A stretch of DNA of 64,000 nucleotides from Paraburkholderia antibiotica (GTDB lineage: Bacteria > Pseudomonadota > Gammaproteobacteria > Burkholderiales > Burkholderiaceae), in the NCBI RefSeq assembly GCF_012927125.1, contig NZ_JABBFZ010000012.1, positions 1 to 64,000 on the forward strand. The letters are read 5' to 3'. The position numbers and the translations under genes were made by a program. The notes under the pieces were generated by a model. It worked only from the letters and a program-made list of their open reading frames with translations. It was not told the origin of the DNA and searched no databases. Every line of letters starts with the position of its first letter. Position 1 is the stretch's first letter. Positions 45,479 to 54,070 of the stretch are shown one piece after another.

Positions 45479-45506
45479 CCGCCCGCGTAATGCGGGCGGT
45501 TTTTTT
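45479..45506 (+). terminator. Terminator of icd
   Basis: CCGCCCGC and GCGGGCGG form an 8-base stem around GTAAT, followed by seven T residues, 38 bases after the stop. Confidence 0.9.
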
Positions 45507-45601
45507 GTGGGCCGCGCATTCGGGGCCGGTGCCGACGTCGAATGCTATGCTCTCGGTCGTTCAGAAATTGCGCGTCCAGCGCGACCTCCAGAAATCCACA
45601 C

Positions 45602-46528
45602 ATGACGAAACTGATCAAGCGCGCTTCGGCTGAAGCGCGTGCATTCCGTAACCGCGACGACGCCGATGCCATCGGCGGCAAACAGAAGAATGCACAAAAA
45701 GCCGGCCGCAAGGCGAACCTCGATACCAACGCCGACCTCCACGACGCGCCGCAAATCGAAGTGCCGCGCAAGCCGCGTTTCGCCCCGGTGACGTTCTCCG
45801 AAGAAGGCGGCGTGCGCTTTCTGCATTTCGGCACGGAATGGGTGCAGGGCGCGATGCGCCTGCGCAAGCCCGATCACATCGAACTCGAATACGCGCAGCA
45901 GATGATGGCCTGGCTGCTGTTTCTCGAAACGCCGAAGCGCATCGTGCAGCTCGGTCTCGGCGCGGCGGCGCTGACCAAGTTCGTGCATCGCTTCCTGAAG
46001 GACGCGAAGGTCGAGGCCGTCGAGGTGAACCCGGCGGTGGTGGTGGCCGCGCGCACGATGTTCGAACTGCCGCACGACGACGCGCGTCTGACCGTCCACG
46101 AAACCGACGCATGGGACTTCGTCAACGATCGCGCGAACCACGGCACGATCGGCGCGCTGCAGATCGACATCTACGATGCGACCGCACGCGGTCCGGTGCT
46201 CGACAGCGTCGGCTTCTACCGTGCGGCGCGCGCGTGTCTGACCGATGCGGGCATCGTTACGGTGAACCTGTTCGGCGATCATCCGAGCTTCGTGCGCAAC
46301 ATGAAGCGCCTGAACGAAGCGTTCGACGGCCGCGTCGTCGCGTTGCCCGAAGTGCACGACGGTAACCGCATCGCGATCGCGTTCTCGGGCCCCGCGCTCG
46401 ATGTGCCGTTCGCCGCGCTCGATGCGCGCGCGAAGCTGATCGAAGCCGAACTCGGCCTGCCGGCGCGCAAGTGGATCAAGGGGCTGCGCGAATCGACCGG
46501 GCAGACGGGCGACGCGTTCGCGATCTGA
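45602..46528 (+). CDS. Spermidine-synthase-like methyltransferase-fold protein
   Basis: 308 residues. A basic, disordered N-terminus (about 1-60) precedes a SpeE-like Rossmann domain: QLGLGAAALTKFVHRF for the nucleotide-type glycine loop, VEAVEVNPAVVVAAR with the acidic residue at the end of strand 2, and QIDIYDA at strand 4. It lacks the clear DDG catalytic motif of true spermidine synthases, so the reaction may differ. It is close in type to the fused aminopropyltransferase proteins common in Burkholderia. ATG at 45602. An 11-base-stem hairpin follows the stop. Confidence 0.82.
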   Translation: MTKLIKRASAEARAFRNRDDADAIGGKQKNAQKAGRKANLDTNADLHDAPQIEVPRKPRFAPVTFSEEGGVRFLHFGTEWVQGAMRLRKPDHIELEYAQQMMAWLLFLETPKRIVQLGLGAAALTKFVHRFLKDAKVEAVEVNPAVVVAARTMFELPHDDARLTVHETDAWDFVNDRANHGTIGALQIDIYDATARGPVLDSVGFYRAARACLTDAGIVTVNLFGDHPSFVRNMKRLNEAFDGRVVALPEVHDGNRIAIAFSGPALDVPFAALDARAKLIEAELGLPARKWIKGLRESTGQTGDAFAI

Positions 46529-47018
46529 CGCACGCCGTTCGCTACTTCGCTGAAGCGGTGCATCGGCACGGCTTCAGCGAACCGGCGCAAAAGCGGCGGG
46601 GCCTCTGCATCGGCAGAACCCGCCGGCCAGTTCTCCGGGCAAGCAGGTTCGGCTTCACGAGCGACGAACGGCATCTCACGCCCGAGCCTCTTCAACGCAT
46701 TCACGCGTCCGTAGCACTCCGCACTTTTTTCCAGGCTGCAATTCTTGCCGCCTGCGCATCGCGGCCTCGAATCACATTCCTAAACGCACGTCCCAATGCG
46801 ATCCCAGACTCTGGTCGACGCGCTGCGTTAAAGCCGTGACTCCCTTGCCACACCTTGTTGTGCCTCGGGTCGTCCCTGCTTGACCGGGCGTTCGCCACTC
46901 CTATACTCTTTCGAAGCTTTCGGGGCGCCCGTGGCTAACTGCGGGCCGACCACCCGCTAGAGTTCCACCTCCCGTCGACCACGGGCAGATAAATTCAAAA
47001 TAGGAAACAGGAGACGTC
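46529..47018. other. 490-base region before the DUF3311 symporter operon
   Basis: A hairpin with 11-base arms (46546-46556 with 46571-46581) follows the spermidine-synthase-like gene. A good sigma-70 promoter is listed at 46880-46907. Open frames in between encode no recognisable protein. Confidence 0.5.
46880..46907 (+). promoter_or_regulatory. Sigma-70 promoter of the DUF3311-symporter operon
   Basis: TTGACC (46880-46885) and TATACT (46902-46907) are separated by 16 bases. The predicted start is near 46914, about 105 bases before the ATG at 47019. Confidence 0.6.
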
Positions 47019-47258
47019 ATGGCTCACGACGCCGACGTGAAGAAAGCCAGCAAGCACTGGCTGTGGCTATTGCTGCTACCCTGGATCGCGATGATCTGGG
47101 TACCGTCCTACAACCGGATCGAGCCGCAGCTGTTCGATTTCCCGTTCTTCTACTGGTATCAGCTGCTGTGGGTGCTGCTCAGCGCGGTCATCACGGCACT
47201 GGTCTATTTCAAGACCAAATCCCGCTATACGGGTCGTTCGAACGGGGGCGCGCAATAA
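47019..47258 (+). CDS. DUF3311 small membrane protein, symporter partner
   Basis: 79 residues with two transmembrane helices (about 13-32 and 45-65) and the DUF3311 core LPWIAMIWVPSYNRIEPQLF...FPFFYWYQLLWV. It is a small accessory subunit found beside sodium:solute symporters, where it probably assembles with or stabilises the carrier. Its stop overlaps the ATG of the symporter by one base (TAATG), so the two are translationally coupled. A purine-rich GGAGACGTC precedes the ATG at 47019. Confidence 0.92.
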   Translation: MAHDADVKKASKHWLWLLLLPWIAMIWVPSYNRIEPQLFDFPFFYWYQLLWVLLSAVITALVYFKTKSRYTGRSNGGAQ

Positions 47259-48808
47259 TGAACCCCATTGCAACTTTCGTCTTCGTTCTGTTCTTCATCG
47301 GCGTCACGATCCTCGGCTTCGTCGCGGCCCACTGGCGGCGCGGCGATCTCGCCCATCTGGAAGAGTGGGGCCTCGGCGGCCGGCGCTTCGGCACGATCGT
47401 CACGTGGTTCCTGCTCGGCGGCGACCTGTACACCGCGTACACGTTCATCGCGGTGCCGGCGCTGGTGTTCGGTGCGGGCGCAACCGGTTTCTTCGCGTTG
47501 CCGTACACGATCCTGATCTATCCGTTCGCGTTCGTCGTGTTCCCGAAGCTGTGGAGCATCGCGAAGAAGCACGGCTACGTGACCTCGGCCGACTTCGTGT
47601 CGGCGCGCTACGGTAGCCGCATGCTCGCGCTCGCGATTGCCGTGACCGGCATCGTCGCGACGATGCCGTACATCGCGCTGCAGCTGGTCGGTATCGAAGT
47701 GGTGATCGGCGCACTCGGTTTCGACACGACGGGCTTCGTCGGCGATCTGCCGCTGATCATCGCGTTCGCGATTCTCGCGGCCTACACGTACACGTCGGGC
47801 CTGCGCGCGCCGGCGATGATCGCGGTGGTCAAGGACATCCTGATCTACGTGACGATCTTCGCGGCGATCATCGTGATTCCGCCGCAGCTGGGCGGCTTCG
47901 GCCACATCTTCGGCGCGGTGCCGCCGGCCAAGCTGCTGCTGAAGTCGCCGGACGTGTCGAGCCTGAACGGCTATAGCGCGTACGCGACGTTGGCGGTGGG
48001 TTCGGCGCTCGCGCTGTTCCTGTATCCGCACTCGATCACCGCGGTGCTGTCGTCGAAATCGGGCAACACGATCCGCCGCAATATGGCGTTGCTGCCGGCG
48101 TACTCGCTGGTGCTCGGTCTGCTCGCGCTGCTCGGCTTCATGGCGCTCGCGGCCGGCGTGAAGGACATGCCGGAGTTCGCACCGTACTTCAAGGCCTTCG
48201 GCCCGAACTTCGCGGTGCCGGCGCTGTTCCTGCACTTCTTCCCGTCGTGGTTCGTCGGCGTCGCGTTCGCGGCGATCGGTATCGGCGCGCTGGTGCCGGC
48301 GGCGATCATGTCGATCGCGGCGGCGAACCTGTACACGCGTAACGTGCACAAGGAGTTCGTCAACCGCAACATGACGCACGAGCAGGAGACCAACGTTGCC
48401 AAGCTGGTGTCGCTGATCGTCAAGGTCGGCGCGGTCGCGTTCATTCTCGGCTTGCCGCTCACGTACGCGATCCAGTTGCAGCTGCTCGGCGGGATCTGGA
48501 TCATCCAGACGCTGCCGGCGATCGTGCTCGGTCTGTACACGCGCGTGCTCGACTACCGCGGTCTGCTGGCCGGCTGGGCAGCGGGCATCGTGACCGGCAC
48601 ATGGATGGCGATTTCGCTGAAACTGGCGGGTTCGATCTTCACGATCCACCTGTTCGGCATGGCGGTTCCGGGCTATGCGGCGGTGTGGGCGCTGATCGTG
48701 AACCTCGTGGTGTCGGTCGTCGTGAGCATGCTGGTGCGCGCGCTCGGCATGCAGCGCGGCGAAGACCGCACGCGTCCGGAAGACTATCTGGACGTGGTCG
48801 AAGGCTAA
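47258..48808 (+). CDS. Sodium:solute symporter (SSS family), monocarboxylate type
   Basis: 516 residues with about 13 transmembrane helices. The beginning LEEWGLGGRRFGTIVTWFLLGGDLYTAYTF carries the sodium and substrate-binding helix 1, followed by SADFVSARYGSRMLALAIA and AVLSSKSGNTIRRN. The type matches MctP-like carriers of lactate, pyruvate and other short acids, several of which have a DUF3311 partner upstream. The precise substrate is inferred only from the family. A terminator at 48841-48870 closes this two-gene operon. Confidence 0.92.
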   Translation: MNPIATFVFVLFFIGVTILGFVAAHWRRGDLAHLEEWGLGGRRFGTIVTWFLLGGDLYTAYTFIAVPALVFGAGATGFFALPYTILIYPFAFVVFPKLWSIAKKHGYVTSADFVSARYGSRMLALAIAVTGIVATMPYIALQLVGIEVVIGALGFDTTGFVGDLPLIIAFAILAAYTYTSGLRAPAMIAVVKDILIYVTIFAAIIVIPPQLGGFGHIFGAVPPAKLLLKSPDVSSLNGYSAYATLAVGSALALFLYPHSITAVLSSKSGNTIRRNMALLPAYSLVLGLLALLGFMALAAGVKDMPEFAPYFKAFGPNFAVPALFLHFFPSWFVGVAFAAIGIGALVPAAIMSIAAANLYTRNVHKEFVNRNMTHEQETNVAKLVSLIVKVGAVAFILGLPLTYAIQLQLLGGIWIIQTLPAIVLGLYTRVLDYRGLLAGWAAGIVTGTWMAISLKLAGSIFTIHLFGMAVPGYAAVWALIVNLVVSVVVSMLVRALGMQRGEDRTRPEDYLDVVEG

Positions 48809-48840
48809 GCCGGTCGCTTCACGTTTCTTTGACCATGCAG

Positions 48841-48870
48841 CGCCCGCGAACGAAAGTTTCGCGGGCGTTT
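48841..48870 (+). terminator. Terminator of the symporter operon
   Basis: CGCCCGCGAA pairs with TTCGCGGGCG around a seven-base loop, followed by TTTG. It starts 32 bases after the stop. Confidence 0.75.
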
Positions 48871-48936
48871 GTACTTGTGGGGCACTCCAGGGCAGGATAG
48901 CGAAACCGTCCTTTCACGCGTTCGCCGCGCGTCGCC

Positions 48937-50070
48937 ATGGCTGCTGCCGACCCTCCCACCGCGATTCGTCGCCGCACCGCGCTTGGCCGGATGGTGCGCG
49001 CGGTCACGTCGCCGTATTACCGCTACCGGCACGCGAAGGTGCTGCACAGCCTGCGCGTCGGGCTGGCGATGATCGTGTCGATTCTCGCGACCACCGGCAT
49101 CGATATTCCGCACGGCATCTGGTCGTCGGTGACGCTGCTGGTTGTGATCGGCGGCTTGCAGCATCACGGCAATATCCGCCAGAAGGCGGCCGAGCGCGCG
49201 GCCGGCACGTTGCTCGGCGCATCGATCGGCCTCGTACTGATCATGCAGCAGAACCTGATCGGCTCGCTGCCGCTCACCTATGGGCTGGAGGCGATCATCG
49301 CGGCGATCTGCGCGTGGTTCGCGATCGGCTCGGCCGGCTATGTCGGGCTGCTGACCGCGATCACGATGTGCATCGTCGCGGGTCACGGCGACAACCTGAT
49401 CGACGTCGGCCTGTGGCGCACGCTGAACGTGCTGATCGGCATCGTGATCGCGCTGGCGTTCTCGTTTGTGTTTCCGCTGCACGCAACCTACTCGTGGCGC
49501 TACGGGCTCGCGACTAATCTGCGCGAATGCGCGGACATCTACGCGCGGCTGCTCGACGGCGAAACGATCGACGAGGAAGAGCAGGTCAAACGCTTCCTGC
49601 AGATCAACAAGCGGCTCGTGCAACTGCGCGCGCTGATGCCGTCGGTGGCGAAGGAAATCGACGTGCCGCAGACGAGGCTCGAAGAGATCCAGCGGTTGCA
49701 TCGCTCGGTGCTGAGTTCGCTCGAACTGCTCGCGACCGGCCCGCTGATGAATGCCGACGCGGCCGCGCGCAGCGCTTACGCCGCGCACTGCGGCGCCGAG
49801 GTCCGCGTGGTGCGGGCGATTCTGCTGTCGACAGCGCGGGGGCTGCGCTTCGGTCACCCGACGCGCCTGCGCATTCCTGCGGCGACGCTGCTTGCCGCCG
49901 CGCATGGCGATGTGGCTGCCGCGTTGCCGTCAGAGTGGCAGGGGCCGTACTGGCTCGGCCAGCGATTGGCCGAGCAGGTGGACCGGCTGCGCGCGCTGTT
50001 GCTCGACACCGAACCGAATTGGAATATCGAACGGCACGCGCGCAGCCCGCGCAATGGCTGGGTAAGCTGA
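48937..50070 (+). CDS. FUSC-family membrane protein
   Basis: 377 residues: five or six transmembrane helices in the first half (from ILATTGIDIPHGIWSSVTLLVVI through LAFSFVFPLHATYSW), then a cytoplasmic helical half with repeated Arg and Leu (RLVQLRALMPSVAKE). This is the FUSC/YccS-type arrangement of aromatic-acid efflux proteins (AaeB and fusaric acid resistance). The usual FUSC protein of 600 or more residues has a second membrane half, so this is a half-length form, which may form an oligomer. No membrane-fusion partner is adjacent. It stands alone on the plus strand. Confidence 0.85.
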   Translation: MAAADPPTAIRRRTALGRMVRAVTSPYYRYRHAKVLHSLRVGLAMIVSILATTGIDIPHGIWSSVTLLVVIGGLQHHGNIRQKAAERAAGTLLGASIGLVLIMQQNLIGSLPLTYGLEAIIAAICAWFAIGSAGYVGLLTAITMCIVAGHGDNLIDVGLWRTLNVLIGIVIALAFSFVFPLHATYSWRYGLATNLRECADIYARLLDGETIDEEEQVKRFLQINKRLVQLRALMPSVAKEIDVPQTRLEEIQRLHRSVLSSLELLATGPLMNADAAARSAYAAHCGAEVRVVRAILLSTARGLRFGHPTRLRIPAATLLAAAHGDVAAALPSEWQGPYWLGQRLAEQVDRLRALLLDTEPNWNIERHARSPRNGWVS

Positions 50071-50090
50071 ACCCGCAACCGCAACGCGCG

Positions 50091-50510
50091 TCAGGCGTCC
50101 TCGGGCACGCCCACCATCCACGAGAGGCCGAAGCGGTCCACGACCATGCCGAAACCTTTGCTCCAGAAGGTCGGCTGGAACGGGAACATCACGTGGCCGC
50201 CGTCGGCTAGCGCGTTGAAATATTTCTCGGCGGACGGGGCGTCGTCGGCGGTGAGAGACAGGCTGAAGCCGTTCATCGAACCGCCCGCAGGGTCGCACGT
50301 GCCGTCGGAGGCCATCCAGACCGTCGAGCCCTGCCGGATCGACGCATGCATGATCTTGTCGGCGAGTTCGGGACGCGGCGGGTTGTGCGCGTCCGGCGGC
50401 GCCTCCTTGTAGAGCATCTTGAAGGTCACCTGGGCGCCGAGCTTGTCGGTGTAGTAGTCGAGCGCTTCCTGGCAGCGGCCGTTGAAAAATACGTAGGGCT
50501 GAACGTACAT
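50091..50510 (-). CDS. VOC-family (PhnB-like) protein
   Basis: 139 residues, with MYVQPYVFFNGRCQEALDYY at the start, IMHASIRQGSTVWMASDG in the middle and FWSKGFGMVVDRFGLSWMV at the end. These are the PhnB-type markers of the glyoxalase/bleomycin-resistance/dioxygenase fold. PhnB-like proteins are often annotated as 3-demethylubiquinone methyltransferase-like or of unknown function. I use the ATG at 50510, preceded by CAGGAGACG; the frame open to 50885 adds a low-complexity segment. It is convergent with the FUSC gene, ends only 21 bases away, and has no operon partner. Confidence 0.88.
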   Translation of the reverse strand: MYVQPYVFFNGRCQEALDYYTDKLGAQVTFKMLYKEAPPDAHNPPRPELADKIMHASIRQGSTVWMASDGTCDPAGGSMNGFSLSLTADDAPSAEKYFNALADGGHVMFPFQPTFWSKGFGMVVDRFGLSWMVGVPEDA

Positions 50511-50955
50511 GATCGTCTCCTGGGGGCGGTCGTTGAACCGGCGCCGTTTGTTTTCCGGCGGGCGTCGGTGGGAGGGCGTGGAGACGATTGTAGGCGCGTA
50601 GTGGGCGGGATTTGTGACGGTGGGGTGGAGAGGGGCGGTATGGCTGGGTCTTGTCGGGACTGTGGTTCTGGCGGGGCTGGCTCGGAGTGATGGGGCGCGG
50701 CTGGTCCTGGTTTGGGTTGATCCGGCGCGCTTCGCGATGCGTAGCCATCGGGAGTAAGAGGTGACGTAGCCGAGCCGAAGCCTTAAATGTAGAAACTTGG
50801 GCCAGACCGCATAGACGATGTCAGATCGTCGGGCTCTGTTCGGCCAGTTGCAGACGTTCAACGCCAGCATCTGGATTGTTGACAATCAACGGTTCAATTC
50901 CAGGGAGGCCGTCGGACATCCGTGCTGGCCACGATCGTTTCGCCTCGGAAATCAG
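50511..50955. other. 445-base region between VOC and nitronate-monooxygenase-like genes
   Basis: No supported gene. The first half is G/T-rich on the plus strand. The second contains a 14-base dyad (50874-50887) of GntR/FadR operator type without an obvious client. The region lies at the left edge of the tetR accessory patch. Confidence 0.4.
50874..50887. promoter_or_regulatory. GntR/FadR-like operator dyad without a client gene
   Basis: GATTGT-TG-ACAATC is a 14-base dyad; its core TTGTTGACAA fits the NGT-N-N-ACN pattern bound by FadR-subfamily GntR regulators. No promoter or gene start follows on the plus strand. Confidence 0.4.
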
Positions 50956-52044
50956 TCAAGTCCACTGGAGTATCGAAATCGCCTCCCGCATTTCGTAGGC
51001 CAGAGTTTTCATCAGCTCGGCGGCAGGCATCGCACGAGACAACCCGGCGCCTTGACCAGCCCAATGCGCCGCATACCGGGTACTACCCGCAGCGGTCGCC
51101 GCCGCATGCAACCGCTTGCCGGCATCGTAGGCGATGGGGTAATCCGGGACGGGTGGCCTGCCTGGATCGTTGCCCAGTTCCGTGAACCGATTCTGGATGG
51201 CTCTGGCGCGTCGCCCTGAAATAGCCGATGTGAGTACGGTGCGTGTGTCCGGTCTACCGAGCGCTTCGCGAAAAGCCGCACTTGCAGCAGATTCCGGTGC
51301 GCCTATGAATGCGGTGCCCAGCACGGCCGCATGCGAGCCGAGGGCGAGCGCGGCGGCAATGCCAAACCCGTCCATGATGCCGCCCGCAGCAATGACGGGT
51401 AATCGGGTCTGCGACACCGCCTGTGACACCAGCGTAAGCGTGCTGAATTCATCGTCATCGGCATCCGGATTGAATGATCCGCGATGCCCACCGGCTTCGA
51501 TCCCCTGAACGATAACTGCGTCGATCCCGGCGTGTTCGATCTGACGCACTTCATTCAGTGTCGTTGCGTTCGCGAGCAGAAAAATTCCCGCGCCATGCAG
51601 GGCCGCTATTCGCTCCTCAGAAGGCAGTCCGAAATGAAAGCTGACAATGGGCGGCCGCTCCCGCAGCAGCATCTCCAGCATTGCGTCGTCGTCGACGAAG
51701 CTCGGGTAAATCTCCGCGAGTGCATCAGGCGGCTCAACACCGAATTCGACAAAGTGCGGCTTAAGGTAATCAAGCCAGATAGCTTCGCGGACGCGATTGG
51801 GTCTGGCCCGACGATGAACAAACAAGTTTACATTGAACGGCTTTTCGGTTAGCGCCCGCAGTTCGCGGATCGATGTGCGGGCACTTTCGACGTTCATCGC
51901 GCCGATTGCCAAGGAACCCAAGCCCCCCGCATTCGATACCGCAGCGGCTAACGCCGGCGTACCGATGCCCGCCATCGGCGCCAGAATGACGGGGATCTCG
52001 ATACGCAATCTGGCGAGCAGATTTGGCTTGCCGATGGACTTCAT
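50956..52044 (-). CDS. Nitronate monooxygenase / 2-nitropropane dioxygenase-like flavoprotein
   Basis: 362 residues of the FMN TIM-barrel NPD family. Markers: LRIEIPVILAPMAGIGTPALAAAVSNAGGLGSL at the start, GIDAVIVQGIEAGGHRGSF in the middle with the FMN-phosphate loop, and LPVIAAGGIMDGFGIAAALALG and AVLGTAFI. Such enzymes oxidise alkyl nitronates to carbonyls and nitrite, or reduce quinones and related compounds. It is the last gene of a leftward set tetR, EamA exporter, then this enzyme, suggesting an inducible detoxification operon for a toxic nitro or quinone compound. Confidence 0.9.
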   Translation of the reverse strand: MKSIGKPNLLARLRIEIPVILAPMAGIGTPALAAAVSNAGGLGSLAIGAMNVESARTSIRELRALTEKPFNVNLFVHRRARPNRVREAIWLDYLKPHFVEFGVEPPDALAEIYPSFVDDDAMLEMLLRERPPIVSFHFGLPSEERIAALHGAGIFLLANATTLNEVRQIEHAGIDAVIVQGIEAGGHRGSFNPDADDDEFSTLTLVSQAVSQTRLPVIAAGGIMDGFGIAAALALGSHAAVLGTAFIGAPESAASAAFREALGRPDTRTVLTSAISGRRARAIQNRFTELGNDPGRPPVPDYPIAYDAGKRLHAAATAAGSTRYAAHWAGQGAGLSRAMPAAELMKTLAYEMREAISILQWT

Positions 52045-52118
52045 ATTGTTCGCCTCCCGGCGCGCCGACTATATTTGAAAGGTAACGATGAGCGGATCAA
52101 CCAGTCGTCGGGCGTCGA

Positions 52119-53144
52119 CTACGACGAAGCGGCAAGTCGACGGGCGCGGCGCCGCAAATAGAGGTTGTTGAAAATGAGCGCGGCTCCGGTCATGCATGCG
52201 CCGACGACCTGCGCGCGTCCCGGCACAACCCCGGTCAGCGCCGACACGACGAATGTTGTAAGTGGCAATATGTCCATGAACAGTACGCCGTTGAGGGGAG
52301 TGAGAATCCTGTTTCCCATATTCCAGAACAGAATCGCGCAGAAGCCCGCGATAGGTCCCATGTACAGCAGGTGCGGGACGATCGAACGCAATGCTGCCGA
52401 GGATGGCACCGGTACGACGTGAAGCGCGAAGAGCAGGATGTTGAGACCGATGATCGTGGTCAGTCCGAGCCAGGTCGTCATCGTTGTGTACTTGAGTGCG
52501 GACCATCGTTTGAAACGAGACGCACTGAAGGTATAGATCACCCAGCACAGCGCCCCTACTACGATAAGGGCATTAGCCGAGTAGTGCTGTGGCTCGTGCA
52601 GCACGGCGGCAATATCCCCCTTTGTGACCACCAGAGAAACGCCCGCGAACGACATCAGGATGAACAGGAACGAGTACAGAGGTGGCGAGCTCCTACGCAC
52701 GACAGAGTTCACGAGCAACCCCATCATCGGCTGGGTCGCCATCATGATCGACGCGGTTAGCGCTCCTTCGCGCCCAGCCAGTTGCTGCCCCAGAAAAACA
52801 AAGGATCCGAATCCGCAGAAGCCGATCGACCCCAGCAGCCAGGCGAGAACCATCGATTCTCCGTTCGGGCGGAGTGCTCCCTTCCCTTCCTTTATCAGCA
52901 GTAGCGCGAAAAAGGCAATGCCGGCAACGAGGTATCGGAGCGACGTAAAGGTAAATGGATCGATGTGGACGAGGGCATCGGTCATGACGGGAAACATGAT
53001 GCCCATCAGGATCGTTGCCACGACACATAGCAACACGCCCTTCCAGTAGCCTTCATGACCAGCAATGCCAGCCACCGATCCGACACGAGGGGGCGAAGAT
53101 GCGACTGGCAATTCGATTGGTTTATTCAAGACTGTTCGTTCCAA
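52119..53144 (-). CDS. EamA-family (drug/metabolite) exporter
   Basis: About 336-341 residues with ten transmembrane helices in two EamA halves. The halves run from GVLLCVVATILMGIMFPVMT to WKGV...SLVVTK, and from NALIVVGALCWVIYTF to GAALIFNNLYL. Such carriers export amino acids, nucleotides or toxic metabolites. The start is uncertain: the longest frame begins with TTG at 53144, another TTG at 53129 (five codons later) follows GGAACG at a better spacing. A 14-base repeat shared with the tetR upstream region covers this start. It lies 16 bases after tetR and 74 bases before the flavoprotein gene. Confidence 0.88.
   Translation of the reverse strand: MERTVLNKPIELPVASSPPRVGSVAGIAGHEGYWKGVLLCVVATILMGIMFPVMTDALVHIDPFTFTSLRYLVAGIAFFALLLIKEGKGALRPNGESMVLAWLLGSIGFCGFGSFVFLGQQLAGREGALTASIMMATQPMMGLLVNSVVRRSSPPLYSFLFILMSFAGVSLVVTKGDIAAVLHEPQHYSANALIVVGALCWVIYTFSASRFKRWSALKYTTMTTWLGLTTIIGLNILLFALHVVPVPSSAALRSIVPHLLYMGPIAGFCAILFWNMGNRILTPLNGVLFMDILPLTTFVVSALTGVVPGRAQVVGACMTGAALIFNNLYLRRRARRLAASS
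53130..53143. promoter_or_regulatory. 14-base repeat at the start of the EamA gene
   Basis: TGGAACGAACAGTC (minus strand) is identical to a copy in front of tetR (53808-53821). If translation starts at 53129 the repeat lies in the leader. It is a candidate TetR operator. Confidence 0.5.
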
Positions 53145-53160
53145 AAATAAGGAAAAATTT

Positions 53161-53790
53161 TCAGACCAGCGCTCGCATCGCCATATTGACGATCAATACG
53201 AGTTCTTTTTCGCTCACATTCACCTTCCCCAGTACGCGCATTCCCTGGATCATACAGAGCAGATAGTTAGCGACTTCCTGTTCATCGAGATCTGGATTGA
53301 ATTCACCGGTCTGCTGCCCTCGAACCACTGCAGCGGCCAGGTGCGAGGAGATCCGGCGAAGCGTCGTCTCGATATGGGGGCGTAAAGCCTCATCGGCGGG
53401 CAGCAACTCGATCGCTGCATTCGTGATCAGGCATCCATGCCGCCCCGAGAGTTGGGCTGCGACTTGAGTGTAATGAAGCAATGCTCCCCGGAGCGCCTCA
53501 CGCGGCGGCAACTTCGCCTGCAAACGCTCTTTTAGCCGTGCAATCGCACCTTCTGCATAACGATCGAACGCCGCGACAAGAAGCCCATGCTTGTCGCCAA
53601 ACGTACTGTAGAGACTTGCGCGAAAGAGGCCTGTCGACGTGCATAACGACTCGATTGACGTTGCGTGATAGCCCTGCTCCCAAAAGACACGGCCCGCAAT
53701 CTCCGTTACTTCGTCGATATCGAATTCACGAGGTCGCCCACGTTCAGACGTGAGCTTGGAAGCACTGGCGGATGTAGATAACCGTTTCAT
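53161..53790 (-). CDS. TetR-family transcriptional regulator
   Basis: About 209 residues. An N-terminal HTH (about 12-60) with VTEIAGRVFWEQGYHATSIE and LYSTFGDKHGLLVAAFDRY is typical of TetR repressors. The C-terminal ligand part is like the TetR_C_16/AcrR type (ARLKERLQAKLPPREAL...GCLITNAAIELLPADE). I choose the ATG at 53790 (MKRLSTSASASK). It heads a leftward operon with an EamA exporter and an NPD-type flavoprotein, and a 14-base repeat in front of it also lies at the exporter start. It probably represses the operon until a toxic ligand appears. Confidence 0.88.
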   Translation of the reverse strand: MKRLSTSASASKLTSERGRPREFDIDEVTEIAGRVFWEQGYHATSIESLCTSTGLFRASLYSTFGDKHGLLVAAFDRYAEGAIARLKERLQAKLPPREALRGALLHYTQVAAQLSGRHGCLITNAAIELLPADEALRPHIETTLRRISSHLAAAVVRGQQTGEFNPDLDEQEVANYLLCMIQGMRVLGKVNVSEKELVLIVNMAMRALV

Positions 53791-54070
53791 GATGGCGTTG
53801 ATATTAGGACTGTTCGTTCCACAAATCAAGCATTCTAGATAGCCGCGCGCCGAATGGGATCAATGTCGCTTTCTGGTCAGAAGGTGGTTGACGACTGCGG
53901 AGTCGCAGTCTCTCGTGGGTGGTTTGCGCTGGGATGCGGCGCCACGTGCGTTCGCCCCGAAAGAAAGTCTCGGTCGGGGCGTAGCCGATCCCATTCGGTT
54001 GTCCAGGAGTATCGAGAGCAAGCACCGAGCTCGTCCGACCGCTTTGCGGAAAGCTGACTGTCTCAAACGG
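53791..54070. other. Region between tetR and the IS1182-type element
   Basis: About 280 bases. Apart from the operator-like repeat at 53808-53821, I see no gene. It contains the tetR promoter. A leftward frame here (to 54025) reads as basic, Pro-rich residues without a domain. Confidence 0.4.
53808..53821. promoter_or_regulatory. 14-base repeat before tetR
   Basis: TGGAACGAACAGTC on the minus strand, 18 bases before the tetR ATG. Identical to 53130-53143. Confidence 0.55.

Noticed and set aside
46546..46581. True terminator after the spermidine-synthase-like gene
   Set aside because: The 11-base stem is real, but no T run follows and the loop is 14 bases.
47225..48649. 474-residue minus-strand frame opposite the symporter
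   Set aside because: Arg, His and Asp-rich shadow of a strongly coding plus-strand gene.
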